Source: Microbulbifer agarilyticus
Lineage (GTDB): Bacteria > Pseudomonadota > Gammaproteobacteria > Pseudomonadales > Cellvibrionaceae
Direction of reading: 5' to 3'
Assembly (NCBI RefSeq): GCF_001999945.1
Contig: NZ_CP019650.1
Location: 1,488,001 to 1,552,000, forward strand
Length of the DNA stretch: 64,000 bases
The first letter of the stretch is position 1; every line of letters begins with the position of its first letter. The notes beneath the pieces were generated by a model that worked only from the letters and a program-made list of their open reading frames with translations, was not told the DNA's origin and made no database searches. Below are positions 49,313 to 58,127 of this stretch, piece after piece. A program made the translations under genes and the position numbers.

Positions 49313-50017
49313 ATGTTTCAGGTCGTGGACTCAGGTGATACTGCGATTACTGTGTATCTCGCGGATAAGCCCAGTGAGTATTCGCTATCGCGCGTGCTGG
49401 ATTTTGTCGACCGGCTGAAGGTCTCGGTTGGAGACATTCTGCAAGATATTGTGCCCTCCTATTGTGGCGTCACGCTGTATTTTGACGTTTTACGTTGTGA
49501 CTATTTTCTACTGCGGAAAAAGGTTCGCGATATCGGACATGCGCTCGATGCGGAGCAAGCAATGTCGCGAGCGGATGAAGAAGTACGGCTTGTATCCTTG
49601 CCAGTGTTTTACGGTGAAGAGTCAGCACCGGACCTGGCAAGAGTGGCTAAGGCCTGCAATCTGACCATAGACGACGTTATCCAGCTACATTCTTCTCAGA
49701 CCTATCGAGTTTTCGCGCTCGGCTTCCGCCCTGGTTTTGCATTTATGGGGGATGTCCCTGAGGCAATACGGGTTCCGCGCTTGGAATCTCCGCGCAAGCG
49801 CGTTCCTGCAGGCTCTGTTGCCATTGCCGGTAACCAAGCTGCAGTCTATCCGTCCGCAAGCCCGGGAGGCTGGAATCTTGTTGGCCGCTGCCCAACGCAG
49901 TTGTTTTCCTGTAGCCGTGGGCAGCCTGAAGTATTGCTTTCGGTAGGTGCGCAGGTGCGCTTTGCGCCGGTTTCCCACAGCGAATATCTTCAGCTGGGTG
50001 GGCGTTTTGATGAATAG
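49313..50017 (+). CDS. pxpB: 5-oxoprolinase subunit PxpB (KipI family)
   Basis: 234 aa from the ATG at 49313, with AGGTGG six bases before it; the GTG at 49310 directly precedes it. PxpB/KipI motifs: FALGFRPGFAFMGDVPE, PRLESPRKRVPAGSVAIAGNQ and YPSASPGGWNLVGRCP. With PxpC and PxpA it forms the ATP-dependent prokaryotic 5-oxoprolinase that opens pyroglutamate to glutamate. Formerly called allophanate hydrolase subunit 1. PxpA is not in the window. It overlaps PxpC by 8 nt. Confidence 0.92.
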   Translation: MFQVVDSGDTAITVYLADKPSEYSLSRVLDFVDRLKVSVGDILQDIVPSYCGVTLYFDVLRCDYFLLRKKVRDIGHALDAEQAMSRADEEVRLVSLPVFYGEESAPDLARVAKACNLTIDDVIQLHSSQTYRVFALGFRPGFAFMGDVPEAIRVPRLESPRKRVPAGSVAIAGNQAAVYPSASPGGWNLVGRCPTQLFSCSRGQPEVLLSVGAQVRFAPVSHSEYLQLGGRFDE

Positions 50018-51008
50018 TGTAGATTTATTCTCGTCCGGTGCCCCAGTACATGGCCATCAAGCAACCATTCTGAATCCCGGTGCGCTTGCACTTATTCAGG
50101 ATCGGGGGCGCGTTGGGAGTCAACACTTGGGTATTGGCACCAGTGGCGTGGCTGATAGCCATGCGGCCGGTTGGGCCAATCGACTTTTGGGAAATGCCAG
50201 TGACGCAGCGGTGATCGAGCTCTGCTTCGGCAATTTTCGCATGCAATTTCAATCCGAGAGCAGATTTGCGATTGCCGGTGCCGACCTGGGTTGGCGGCTG
50301 AATGGTGTGCCATTGAAAAACTGGTGTTCCTATCGTGCAGATGTTAGCGCGATTCTGGAGGCTGGCATTGCGAACGATGGGTTGCGCGGATATCTGGCAT
50401 TTTCCGGTGGCATCGGGTCGCCACTCGTTTGTGGGAGTCGTTCGACGAGCCAGGGGGATGGTCTCGGCGGGTTACGGGGGGACGGTAAGCCTCTGGCAAA
50501 GGGGGACTGTTTGACTTTCAGAGGGTTGGCAGTTTCTGAAACCGTCAAAACAACCACGCGCTCTGTCCCCGATCAGTTTCAGCGTACTTATGGCTCGGCG
50601 GTGACACTACGCGTTGTGCCGTCCAATCAATTTGATGCCTTTTCTGTGTCGTGCGTACACCGCCTGTTTAGTCGTCGCTACACGGTTGCAGCGGATTCTG
50701 ATCGTATGGGAGTGCGTCTTACCGGTGATGCGTTACCTGAACCCCCAGGTAATCTTGTTTCCGAAGCGGTGAGCCCCGGCGCAATACAGGTGCCGGCCAA
50801 CGGGCAGCCGATTGTACTGATGCACGATTGCCAGACCATTGGTGGCTATCCAAAGCTAGGGCATGTTTACCGTACCGACTTAGATCGCCTGGCACAAGCC
50901 CGCCCGGGTACCGAGGTACAGTTTGTCTTGGGGAATAGGGCGGAATCACAGCACGAGTGGTTATTGCAATCTCAATTTTTTTCCAACGTTACGCAAGCTC
51001 AAGGATAG
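50010..51008 (+). CDS. pxpC: 5-oxoprolinase subunit PxpC (KipA family)
   Basis: 332 aa from the ATG at 50010, within the pxpB stop region (8-nt overlap); upstream frame to 49947 is inside pxpB. Biotin-dependent carboxyltransferase/KipA fold: LNPGALALIQDRGR, GIGTSGVADSHAAGWANRLLGN, CFGNFRMQF and the C-terminal IVLMHDCQTIGGYPKLGHV. It is the larger partner of PxpB. In most genomes a LamB/YcsF (PxpA) gene is next door; here the neighbour is DUF4392 instead. Confidence 0.92.
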   Translation: MNSVDLFSSGAPVHGHQATILNPGALALIQDRGRVGSQHLGIGTSGVADSHAAGWANRLLGNASDAAVIELCFGNFRMQFQSESRFAIAGADLGWRLNGVPLKNWCSYRADVSAILEAGIANDGLRGYLAFSGGIGSPLVCGSRSTSQGDGLGGLRGDGKPLAKGDCLTFRGLAVSETVKTTTRSVPDQFQRTYGSAVTLRVVPSNQFDAFSVSCVHRLFSRRYTVAADSDRMGVRLTGDALPEPPGNLVSEAVSPGAIQVPANGQPIVLMHDCQTIGGYPKLGHVYRTDLDRLAQARPGTEVQFVLGNRAESQHEWLLQSQFFSNVTQAQG

Positions 51009-51014
51009 GTGCCA

Positions 51015-51971
51015 ATGGATAAGTTAGCATTTGAAAAAGGGCTCCGTCCGAGCACCGCACAATTGGCGATGCAATTGGAAGCCTTGATGGTGGCCGGTAA
51101 CCTGCGCGGTATGGCTACCGTGCGTGATAGTGGCTATAGAGGCTTTCTACGCGATTCTGTGCAGGCACTTTTGCGGAATAGTGAACGGGTTGCGATTGTG
51201 AGTGGTTTCCCTGTGGGGGAGCACTTCGAAACCGACGGTCCGGCAGGTGCAATCGCTCTTGCAAATGGGTTGCTGAAGTTGGGGGCGGAGGTCGCTTTAC
51301 TGGGAGCGGCGTCTTACGCCAAGGCTTTAGAGAACGCATTGCCCTCAGCAATTAGCAATGGTGATCAGTTTGCCGGAAGCATCGTATCGATCGAAAAAGA
51401 TCAGAGCGAATTCCAACTCAGAAACTTCGTGAGTGACTTCAAGCCCTCGCTGGTAATTTTCATTGAGGTGCCAGGAGCGGGCGCAGATGGCACCCATCGA
51501 AATATGCGTTTTGAAGATATCAGCGAGCAAACCATATCGTGGGAAACTTTACTGACACTGGTTGCCTGCCCTACCATTGCCATAGCGGATGGCGGTAATG
51601 AGCTGGGTATGGGGCTTGTTGCCTCCCATCTGGAGCAGCTGCCAATCGCCTGTGCCTCAGCGAGTACGGATCATTTGGTCCTCGCCGATGTCTCTAACTG
51701 GGGTGCTTACGCGTTGCTCGCACTTGCATCCGCATGTGTAGGACGGTCGTTGCTGGAAGGATTTGAACTGACAACATGTCTAAATGCACTGGTAGAAGCA
51801 GGCTTTGTGGACGGTGTGACCCAATGCAGTGTTGCTACCGAAGATGGCCTGCCGCTTGCGCGGAGTGAGTCGTTTATCCAGGGTGTGCAAGCACTTGCCG
51901 CGCCAGTAGTGGCCGAGCGACATGTGAGTGAGCTTTTGGGTGCGGATCATCTGGCCTCGGGATACGTATGA
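51015..51971 (+). CDS. DUF4392 protein, D-glutamate cyclase-like C-terminal domain
   Basis: 318 aa from the ATG at 51015 with GGATAGG upstream; the GTG at 51009 is an alternative. DUF4392 is recognised from VAIVSGFPVGEHFETDGPAG, the long alpha/beta body, FIEVPGAGADG, IAIADGGNELGMG and DHLVLADVSNWGAYAL. The human homologue DGLUCY, whose catalytic domain is this family, makes 5-oxo-D-proline from D-glutamate. The gene starts right after pxpC and overlaps the racemase start (ATGA). Together with DUF1445 it suggests disposal of D-glutamate. Activity is inferred, not demonstrated. Confidence 0.85.
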   Translation: MDKLAFEKGLRPSTAQLAMQLEALMVAGNLRGMATVRDSGYRGFLRDSVQALLRNSERVAIVSGFPVGEHFETDGPAGAIALANGLLKLGAEVALLGAASYAKALENALPSAISNGDQFAGSIVSIEKDQSEFQLRNFVSDFKPSLVIFIEVPGAGADGTHRNMRFEDISEQTISWETLLTLVACPTIAIADGGNELGMGLVASHLEQLPIACASASTDHLVLADVSNWGAYALLALASACVGRSLLEGFELTTCLNALVEAGFVDGVTQCSVATEDGLPLARSESFIQGVQALAAPVVAERHVSELLGADHLASGYV

Positions 51972-53101
51972 CGCGTCCTCTGCAAGCCATCGTCAATCTG
52001 GGTAGTATTCTCAGTAATTATCAGCAGGCAAAAACCTTGGTCGGTGGCTCTGTTGCCGCGGTTGTCAAAGCTAATGGCTATGGGCATGGCCTCACCACAG
52101 TTGCTACATATCTCGCTCCGCATGTGGATGCGCTGGCCGTGGCAACGCTCGAAGAGGCGGTTGAAATCCGGGCTGAGAATGTCTCGACTCGGCTACTTGT
52201 TCTAGAAGGTGTGTTTGATGCCGAGGCTCTCGATACTGCTATTCAGCTTAATCTCGATTTGGTTGTGCACAGCGAATATCAGGTCGAACTACTAGAGCGG
52301 TACCACCAGAGCGCCGTAAATACCGCACTCAATATCTGGCTAAAGATTGATACCGGAATGGGGCGTTTGGGGTTTCACCCGGATAAGGCTGCAGAGCGTT
52401 ATAAACAACTCCATTCATTGAGTATTGTTGAGTCAGTAATACTGACCAGCCATTTTGCCTGCGCGGACGAACCGGAACGCGAAGAAAATGTGTTTCAATT
52501 AGCCGCCTTTGACGCCGCTGTTCGCAGTGTGCAACGTGCTCACGATGAACTCTTCGAGTCTAGATCTGAGACGACACCTTTACCGCAAAGTATTGCGAAT
52601 TCAGCTGCTATTATCGCGCTACCAGCGGCACATCGGCATTGGAATAGGGCGGGTATCATGCTCTATGGCAGCGACCCTGTGAACCGAGCCGTTGATGGTT
52701 CAGTCGGCAAACAATCGTTGGCATGCAGCATGACTTTGCAATCGCGCCTGATTGCTGTTCGTTCAGCGGCCAAGGGGGAGTCGATCGGCTATGGTGCGGA
52801 TTTTCGATTTTCGGAGGACGGGCGTTATGGGATCGTCGCTTGCGGATACGGTGATGGGTATCCTCGGCATGCCGGCACTGGGACACCTGTAATGGTTGAC
52901 GGTGTGCGTACGCGCCTGATCGGGCGCGTTTCGATGGATATGCTAGCAGTGGATCTTTCCTGTGTCCCACAAGCTGTAGTAGGGGCTGAAGTAGAGCTCT
53001 GGGGACCCCAGCTATCAGTAGCTGAAGTGGCAGAATGCGCAGGTACCATTCCCTACGAACTGTTTACCGGCTTAACCCAGCGCGTTCCTCGTGTGTATTG
53101 A
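51968..53101 (+). CDS. alr: alanine racemase
   Basis: 377 aa, start overlapping the DUF4392 stop by 4 nt. PLP-binding Lys34 in VVKANGYGHG, the barrel run LWLKIDTGMGRLGF-like segment (IWLKIDTGMG), and the opposite base Tyr275 in IGYGADFRFS; RVSMDMLAVD is also typical. It interconverts L- and D-alanine. As the last gene of a catabolic operon it more likely converts D-Ala from peptidoglycan to L-Ala than supplies cell-wall synthesis, but no dadA is beside it. A glutamate-active relative is less likely. Confidence 0.93.
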   Translation: MTRPLQAIVNLGSILSNYQQAKTLVGGSVAAVVKANGYGHGLTTVATYLAPHVDALAVATLEEAVEIRAENVSTRLLVLEGVFDAEALDTAIQLNLDLVVHSEYQVELLERYHQSAVNTALNIWLKIDTGMGRLGFHPDKAAERYKQLHSLSIVESVILTSHFACADEPEREENVFQLAAFDAAVRSVQRAHDELFESRSETTPLPQSIANSAAIIALPAAHRHWNRAGIMLYGSDPVNRAVDGSVGKQSLACSMTLQSRLIAVRSAAKGESIGYGADFRFSEDGRYGIVACGYGDGYPRHAGTGTPVMVDGVRTRLIGRVSMDMLAVDLSCVPQAVVGAEVELWGPQLSVAEVAECAGTIPYELFTGLTQRVPRVY

Positions 53102-53125
53102 CCAGGAAATTTATCAGCCGGGAAA

Positions 53126-53171
53126 ATACGAATAAGCCAGCGGCATATAATTGCCGCTGGCTTATTCGTAT
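53126..53171. terminator. perfect 20-bp hairpin between convergent operons
   Basis: A 20-base arm starting ATACGAATAAG at 53126 is perfectly repeated in reverse complement at 53152-53171, around the loop TATAAT. A four-A run precedes it, so the minus-strand transcript has TTTT after the stem. It lies between the racemase and amidase stops and probably terminates both transcripts. Confidence 0.75.
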
Positions 53172-53183
53172 AGCATCTTGTGC

Positions 53184-54167
53184 TTAGTTTGCGGCTGTTG
53201 CGATTTTTCCAGTAGGAATTTCGGGGTAGCTACTCAGCTTGCTCGGAAAATATTTCTCTAGCAGTGCGAGCATAATCGCGCGAGTCTGGTTGTCCGCTTC
53301 GCCGTCGACCTTCCATGAACGGAAGTGATACTGAAACGCACGTGTAAACAAGGAAATTTCTTCTTCGCTCGCTTCTTCCGGGTCGATTCCGTATCCGTAA
53401 TCATTCATCCACTGTGCAAAGCGCCGACGCACACTGTCTCTATCGCTGGTGGTGTTGCCATTTAGGTACTCGAGATGACGGTTCACTGTCTCGTCGTCGT
53501 ACCAGGCACCTACACCAGCTTCCGCGAGTTTTTGCCACGGGAACTTGGGGCCCGGGTCAATTTTGTAATGGGGAATGATATCGCCATGACCGACCACGCG
53601 GGTAGGGGTGATAGCAGGGTAGCGCGCCAGGATATCTTTGGACAGCGCGATGACAAGATCAATTTGTTCGGGGTCGAAGTCCGGAAAAAAGCATACCTGC
53701 TCGGCTTCAATGCCTGGCGTTGACTCGCTGGGGGGGCGGCAGTAGCTCTTGTTCACGATTTCGATGCCGATCGAGTGATCGTTGAGTTGTGAGCGGTCTT
53801 CCCACCAACTTGGGCCTGCATGCCAGGCGCGCCTATGCTCATCCACCAACTGATAAACGCGCAGGTCATCGTGAGGGTAGCTGGGATCGTCATTTTCTGG
53901 AATAAGGTAATGGGAACTTACTGGAGACGAACTCGGCTGAGTCAGCACATGCAACGAAGTGTCAAAATCAATGGCGGTAAAGTGCATCACCAGAAAGCGA
54001 ACCCGCTCACTGGCATTTTTTGATTCAACAACTTCAATCTTGTAGTCGTCGCTCTTGTGGTTTAGTCCTGCACCGGTGGTGCTGCAACCACCACTGATAG
54101 TTGCCGCAACGAATGCTGCAGTCATAGCCAGTGGTTTGTAAAAAGACTGCATTACTGAGGCTGGCAT
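53184..54167 (-). CDS. N-acetylmuramoyl-L-alanine amidase, AmiD-like lipoprotein
   Basis: 327 aa. Lipobox ISGGC (Cys28). Amidase_2 domain with zinc ligands His62 (VMHFTA), His194 (VVGHGDI) and Asp204 (KIDPGPKFPW) and catalytic Glu136 (GIEIVN). A C-terminal domain of about 80 residues (RRRFAQWMNDYGYG to ALLEKYFP) resembles a peptidoglycan-binding module, as in AmiD. It cuts the bond between muramic acid and L-alanine. It overlaps the NlpC/P60 gene by 16 nt and ends the leftward operon. Confidence 0.92.
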   Translation of the reverse strand: MPASVMQSFYKPLAMTAAFVAATISGGCSTTGAGLNHKSDDYKIEVVESKNASERVRFLVMHFTAIDFDTSLHVLTQPSSSPVSSHYLIPENDDPSYPHDDLRVYQLVDEHRRAWHAGPSWWEDRSQLNDHSIGIEIVNKSYCRPPSESTPGIEAEQVCFFPDFDPEQIDLVIALSKDILARYPAITPTRVVGHGDIIPHYKIDPGPKFPWQKLAEAGVGAWYDDETVNRHLEYLNGNTTSDRDSVRRRFAQWMNDYGYGIDPEEASEEEISLFTRAFQYHFRSWKVDGEADNQTRAIMLALLEKYFPSKLSSYPEIPTGKIATAAN

Positions 54168-54718
54168 AGTGACTCCTTCAGGCGAATACCAGAGTCAAAA
54201 TCGCTTTGTGGAATCTCTTCGATTTTGACGAAACCATCATTTGACGTCATGCGATGGATATATTTTCCATCCCCAAGGGCTATACCAACATGTGTCAGTA
54301 CGCCGTCGGCCCAGTTGCCATAGGTGTTTTTCAGGAATACTAGGTCACCGGCTTGAAGTGCGGCGATGGAAGCAATTTTTTGCCCAAATTCATCCGCGGC
54401 AAGTGAATCCACGTGTTCAGGCAGTAGCTTGTCGTTGGGGCCCAGCAAATGCGCGTCCCAAGGATTCTGGGTCTCCAAAGTCTTGAAGTGTGGGCCGCAT
54501 GCGGCCACAAGGATTTCTCGGGTCCAATTCATGCACTGCTCGGCTTTTCCCACGCGATACTCCTTGTCCTCCCAAGGAAGCGCTGCCCTGATGAGTTTGG
54601 ACGCCATGGGTTCGATATCTTGACGCGCATTTTGCGCTTTAGAGGTCGCGTTTGACTCGCTGCAGGCAGTAAGTGGCAGCATTGCTGCCAGAGAGAGAGT
54701 GGCAATGATTTTCTTCAT
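54152..54718 (-). CDS. NlpC/P60-like cysteine peptidase, lipoprotein
   Basis: 188 aa from the ATG at 54718, which overlaps the M1 peptidase stop (ATGA); the frame extends 7 codons further up. Lipobox LTAC (Cys19). Catalytic Cys62 in EQCMNWTREIL, His143 in LTHVGIALGDGKYIHR; LQAGDLVFL is a common strand before the His. NlpC/P60 enzymes usually cut D-Glu-diaminopimelate bonds. The domain looks short and somewhat divergent, so a DUF2272-type relative is possible. Releases L-Ala-D-Glu for the D-glutamate genes across the hairpin. Confidence 0.75.
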   Translation of the reverse strand: MKKIIATLSLAAMLPLTACSESNATSKAQNARQDIEPMASKLIRAALPWEDKEYRVGKAEQCMNWTREILVAACGPHFKTLETQNPWDAHLLGPNDKLLPEHVDSLAADEFGQKIASIAALQAGDLVFLKNTYGNWADGVLTHVGIALGDGKYIHRMTSNDGFVKIEEIPQSDFDSGIRLKESLCQPQ

Positions 54719-56946
54719 GGATTTTCTACTTCCACACAATTATTTTTTCGATTGGTATCCGGGGTAAGCCATAAGGGGTCCACGCAGGCTGAAACTAGTT
54801 TTCGATCCAGTGGCAGATCCAACTGCACTGCACCATTCTTTGCGTTCATCCAGGCGTATACGGGTATTGTCAGGTTCTGCGAAGGTGCATTGTAAAAATC
54901 GAGTTGTAATGGAATTGGCAGCAAGCCATTTCCATGGTTTTCAATGGTCAACATGTACCAGTGTGTCTTCCGGGCCGCTTCGTCAGTTTCCAAAGAGTCT
55001 GCTGTTGCGTTAACTCGATCTTCGTGCAATGGGGCCGTGTAGCTGTCTATCAGGGTGGTGTCTTCATCCACCATGAAGTCGCGTATCTGGCCGACGGTAT
55101 AGGCCATGGCTGGTGGTGAGCGCACGTCTTTGGTCGACACGACGAGACGTTGGTCCTCTAATGTGACGGCGCTGATCGTCAGGTCAATGTGTTTGTTCTC
55201 GTAGAACCAGTTACGCCAAAACCAGCTTAAATCGGTGCCGGAAGCGGATTCAATAGCACGGAAAAAGTCACCAGGCATTGGGCGTTTACCCTCCCAGGCT
55301 TTCGCGAAAGCAGAAAGCGCTGGGTCAAATACCTCAGGACCCAAGACGAGATGCCGTAATGTGTTAAGCATGCTCGCAGTTTTGTTGTAGGCGTTGTCGA
55401 TTTTTCGGTACAGGCTATCTGCACTACTCATTATTGGCTGGTGCAGGTCGTGGTTTGTGTATCCGGCTATTGTGCGAGGTTCACCATAGATCACATCGAA
55501 GCTGGCCTCCCAGCTGTGCTCGGCGCGGTACTCAATAAAGCTCACCAGGCCTTCATCCAGCCAGGCCCACTCGCGCTCGTCGGTATTGATTTTCATCGGC
55601 AAGTAATTGTGACCAACTTCGTGTATCACGCTGCCAATAAAATCGTATTTGGTAAGGCGGTCCCATGCCGGGTGCTGTTCAGTATTCACTGTGCGTTCCG
55701 GGCGAGTAGCGACAGTGGCCAGGCCAGGATACTCCATGCCTATGCCCGCCGCATTTACGACGCTAATGCTCTGCATGTTGAGTGGCAGAAGTGCGTCGTC
55801 ATAGACGCGCAAGGTGTGGTCAATTGCTGCAAGACCAAACCGCTCCCAAAGGGAGGCTGCTTCATGTGGGTAAAACTGTTGTAGCTTTCTTCCTTGAGAG
55901 TCTACTTTGGCCTGCCAGAGGAAGGCGGGTGAGGCGGCAAACGCGAAATCACGCATTGTTTCGCCGCTGAAGATCCAGCGGAAATCTTTGTCTGCCGACT
56001 TTTTTCTGCGTTGACTGGCTTCGCTTGGCCCAATAATAGTGACAGCTTCCCGAGATGCGCTTTCCAGGGCGTTGAATTGTTTTTTGTTTAATACCTGCCG
56101 AGGGTTCTGTAAATCGCCGCTGGCGGCCACGGTATAGTTTTCTGGAACCGAGATGGTGACGGAATAATCGCCAAATTCGGTAGAAAACTCCCCTTGTTGC
56201 AAAAATGGCTTCAGCTGCCATCCCGCATAATCGGTATAGGCGAGGGCCCGTGGAAACCAGTGTGCGGCCACATAGATTCGTGCACCATCTCCAAGGGTTT
56301 CGTAGCCGCTGCGTACGCCGGTTGCAACCTTGTCGGTGAGTGGAAGTGTCCAGGATATTTGCAGTGTTTGCGTGTCACCGGAGCGCAATGGCTCGGGTAG
56401 GGTAATCTGCAGATTGGTGCCTTGCTCACGCCATGTGAGGGTGTTGCTGCGGTTGTCCAAGACATTGAGGATATTAAATCCGCCCGCACTCACACGCGCC
56501 TGTTTACGCGACTGACTGCTTGTTTTTCCTGAGGTCAGGAGTTGAAAAGTGGCTTCTGCCTCCGGGCGAAATGCATTGTGATCCAATGCAAAATACAAGT
56601 GCGATAAGCTGTCTGGCGAGTTGTTCTGGTAGTCGATCGTCGCGGTAGCAGTAATTTCATGAGCGATTGGATCAAGTGTCGCGTTGATTGTGTAATCAAC
56701 GGCTTGTTGCCAGTAATTCGTGGCTGGCAGACCATTGGCACTTCGGTAAAAACCGAGGTCCAAATCGGTCTGGGTCAATTTCAGGAAAGGGTCTGCGGAT
56801 GGTTCTTTAGAGGCGGCTGCACTAGACCCGGTAGTATTCACCAGCAGGGAACAGCTTAGCCCCCAGATTGCCAAACTTCGCCATGAGGGCCGTTTGGCGC
56901 CTCTTGCGGAGCGTGTTACCTGATCCTTTGCGCTCGAGGTATTCAT
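54715..56946 (-). CDS. M1-family metallopeptidase, exported
   Basis: 743 aa from the ATG at 56946, which overlaps the upstream MFS stop by 4 nt; the longer frame from 57042 lies inside that gene. A long N-region and hydrophobic core (LAIWGLSCSLLVNTTGSS) mark export. Zinc site: His442, Glu443, His446 in HEVGHN and Glu465 in WLDEGLVSF, the HExxH-x18-E of the family. The substrate loop GIGMEYPG replaces the usual GAMEN. M1 enzymes remove N-terminal residues from peptides. In this operon it could trim muropeptide or dietary peptides. Confidence 0.88.
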   Translation of the reverse strand: MNTSSAKDQVTRSARGAKRPSWRSLAIWGLSCSLLVNTTGSSAAASKEPSADPFLKLTQTDLDLGFYRSANGLPATNYWQQAVDYTINATLDPIAHEITATATIDYQNNSPDSLSHLYFALDHNAFRPEAEATFQLLTSGKTSSQSRKQARVSAGGFNILNVLDNRSNTLTWREQGTNLQITLPEPLRSGDTQTLQISWTLPLTDKVATGVRSGYETLGDGARIYVAAHWFPRALAYTDYAGWQLKPFLQQGEFSTEFGDYSVTISVPENYTVAASGDLQNPRQVLNKKQFNALESASREAVTIIGPSEASQRRKKSADKDFRWIFSGETMRDFAFAASPAFLWQAKVDSQGRKLQQFYPHEAASLWERFGLAAIDHTLRVYDDALLPLNMQSISVVNAAGIGMEYPGLATVATRPERTVNTEQHPAWDRLTKYDFIGSVIHEVGHNYLPMKINTDEREWAWLDEGLVSFIEYRAEHSWEASFDVIYGEPRTIAGYTNHDLHQPIMSSADSLYRKIDNAYNKTASMLNTLRHLVLGPEVFDPALSAFAKAWEGKRPMPGDFFRAIESASGTDLSWFWRNWFYENKHIDLTISAVTLEDQRLVVSTKDVRSPPAMAYTVGQIRDFMVDEDTTLIDSYTAPLHEDRVNATADSLETDEAARKTHWYMLTIENHGNGLLPIPLQLDFYNAPSQNLTIPVYAWMNAKNGAVQLDLPLDRKLVSACVDPLWLTPDTNRKNNCVEVENP

Positions 56947-58127
56947 GCGGATTGTGCTACCAATGGGGCAGATTCCACTTCTCGCCGCTCGGTGATGAGT
57001 GCCATCACTAAGGTTGCGGCCATACAGGCCATGCCCAGCCAAAGTACGGCAGTAAAGTCGCTTGCGCTGATTAGGGCTGCGGCCAGGGGCGGGCCGGCAA
57101 TTTCACCTACTTTGAACGCGCTGGCGCAAAGGACGATAAAGCGTCCGGTGTCGTCGACCCGGTTGAATTGGTCCATCAGTAGCGGCAGTGAGAAACTCCA
57201 GAAAAACTGGAAAACAATCGATGTGGTTGCGTACAGCGCATAGGCGCCACCGGAGTATTCTCCCGTGAGTATCGCCATGGTGAAAATTTGAATAATGAAG
57301 GCGGTTAGCAAGGTAAATGCGCGCCCCACAAACTTGCTAAGCCAGGGGGTTGCCAGGGATCCCAATCCGCTGATGGCAAACCCGATCCCCAATAAGTCAC
57401 CAACATCTGCGCTGCTCAACCCCAGATTTATGCCGATGCGCTCGAGGTAGGCCCAAACTGAGGAAACACCACAGTAGTAAACCACTGTGGTGGCAAATAC
57501 CAGCAGGGCTTTTCCAGAGAGCAGGGTGGTGAAAACATTACCACTCTCATTGGCTGGGGACTTCTGTGATTTGGGGAAACTCAGGAAACACAAAAGCAGG
57601 GTGGCCAGCAGCCAGCCGTTTAGATAGTGGAAGAATGGGTTGATTTCAGCTTCCCCCATTAATCGAGGCAGCGCGAAAAAGCCAATGGTGCCGAATACAA
57701 CCTGTGCCGTAACCATCAAGCCAAAGGCCATCTGTGGGTTTTTCCGATCCCCCAGGCCTGCCAGCGCAATTGCGTAGGCAGAGCCGCAGCCGATACCCGC
57801 GATGATGCGGATAACCATCAACGTGGTAAAGCTATCCACCGAAAGGCTTGCCAGGTTACCAGCGATAAACAGTCCGAGTCCGGCGAGTACCACTGGTCTC
57901 CAGGACAGCTTTCGTACCCAGAAAATCGCTGATGTAGAGCTCAGGAATATTCCAATTACGTCCGCTGAGGCTAACCAGCCAATTTCCTGGCCGGAAAAAT
58001 TCCCCCTATCTGTTAGTGCACCAACCCACAGTGGTAACAAGGTCAGGATCGAAGCCCCCATCATCGCAACAAATAGCAGGCTCACAAGATTCTGAAGAGA
58101 ATTTGGCTGATCGTTTTTTGAGTACAT
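56943..58127 (-). CDS. MFS transporter
   Basis: 394 aa with 12 predicted hydrophobic segments and MFS landmarks (GWLASADVIGIFLSS, RIIAGIGCGSAYAIAL, WRPVVLAGLGLF). It is shorter than sugar porters and does not carry AmpG signatures I can recognise. As the first gene of the peptidase/amidase operon it probably moves amino acids or small peptides released by those enzymes through the inner membrane, or exports a product. The start is 462 nt from the divergent TonB receptor. Confidence 0.85.
   Translation of the reverse strand: MYSKNDQPNSLQNLVSLLFVAMMGASILTLLPLWVGALTDRGNFSGQEIGWLASADVIGIFLSSTSAIFWVRKLSWRPVVLAGLGLFIAGNLASLSVDSFTTLMVIRIIAGIGCGSAYAIALAGLGDRKNPQMAFGLMVTAQVVFGTIGFFALPRLMGEAEINPFFHYLNGWLLATLLLCFLSFPKSQKSPANESGNVFTTLLSGKALLVFATTVVYYCGVSSVWAYLERIGINLGLSSADVGDLLGIGFAISGLGSLATPWLSKFVGRAFTLLTAFIIQIFTMAILTGEYSGGAYALYATTSIVFQFFWSFSLPLLMDQFNRVDDTGRFIVLCASAFKVGEIAGPPLAAALISASDFTAVLWLGMACMAATLVMALITERREVESAPLVAQSA

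Noticed and set aside
47054..51008. Urea/allophanate degradation cluster
   Set aside because: PxpB and PxpC are often labelled allophanate hydrolase subunits and an amidase is adjacent, but there is no urea carboxylase and the DUF1445/DUF4392 neighbours point to 5-oxoproline.
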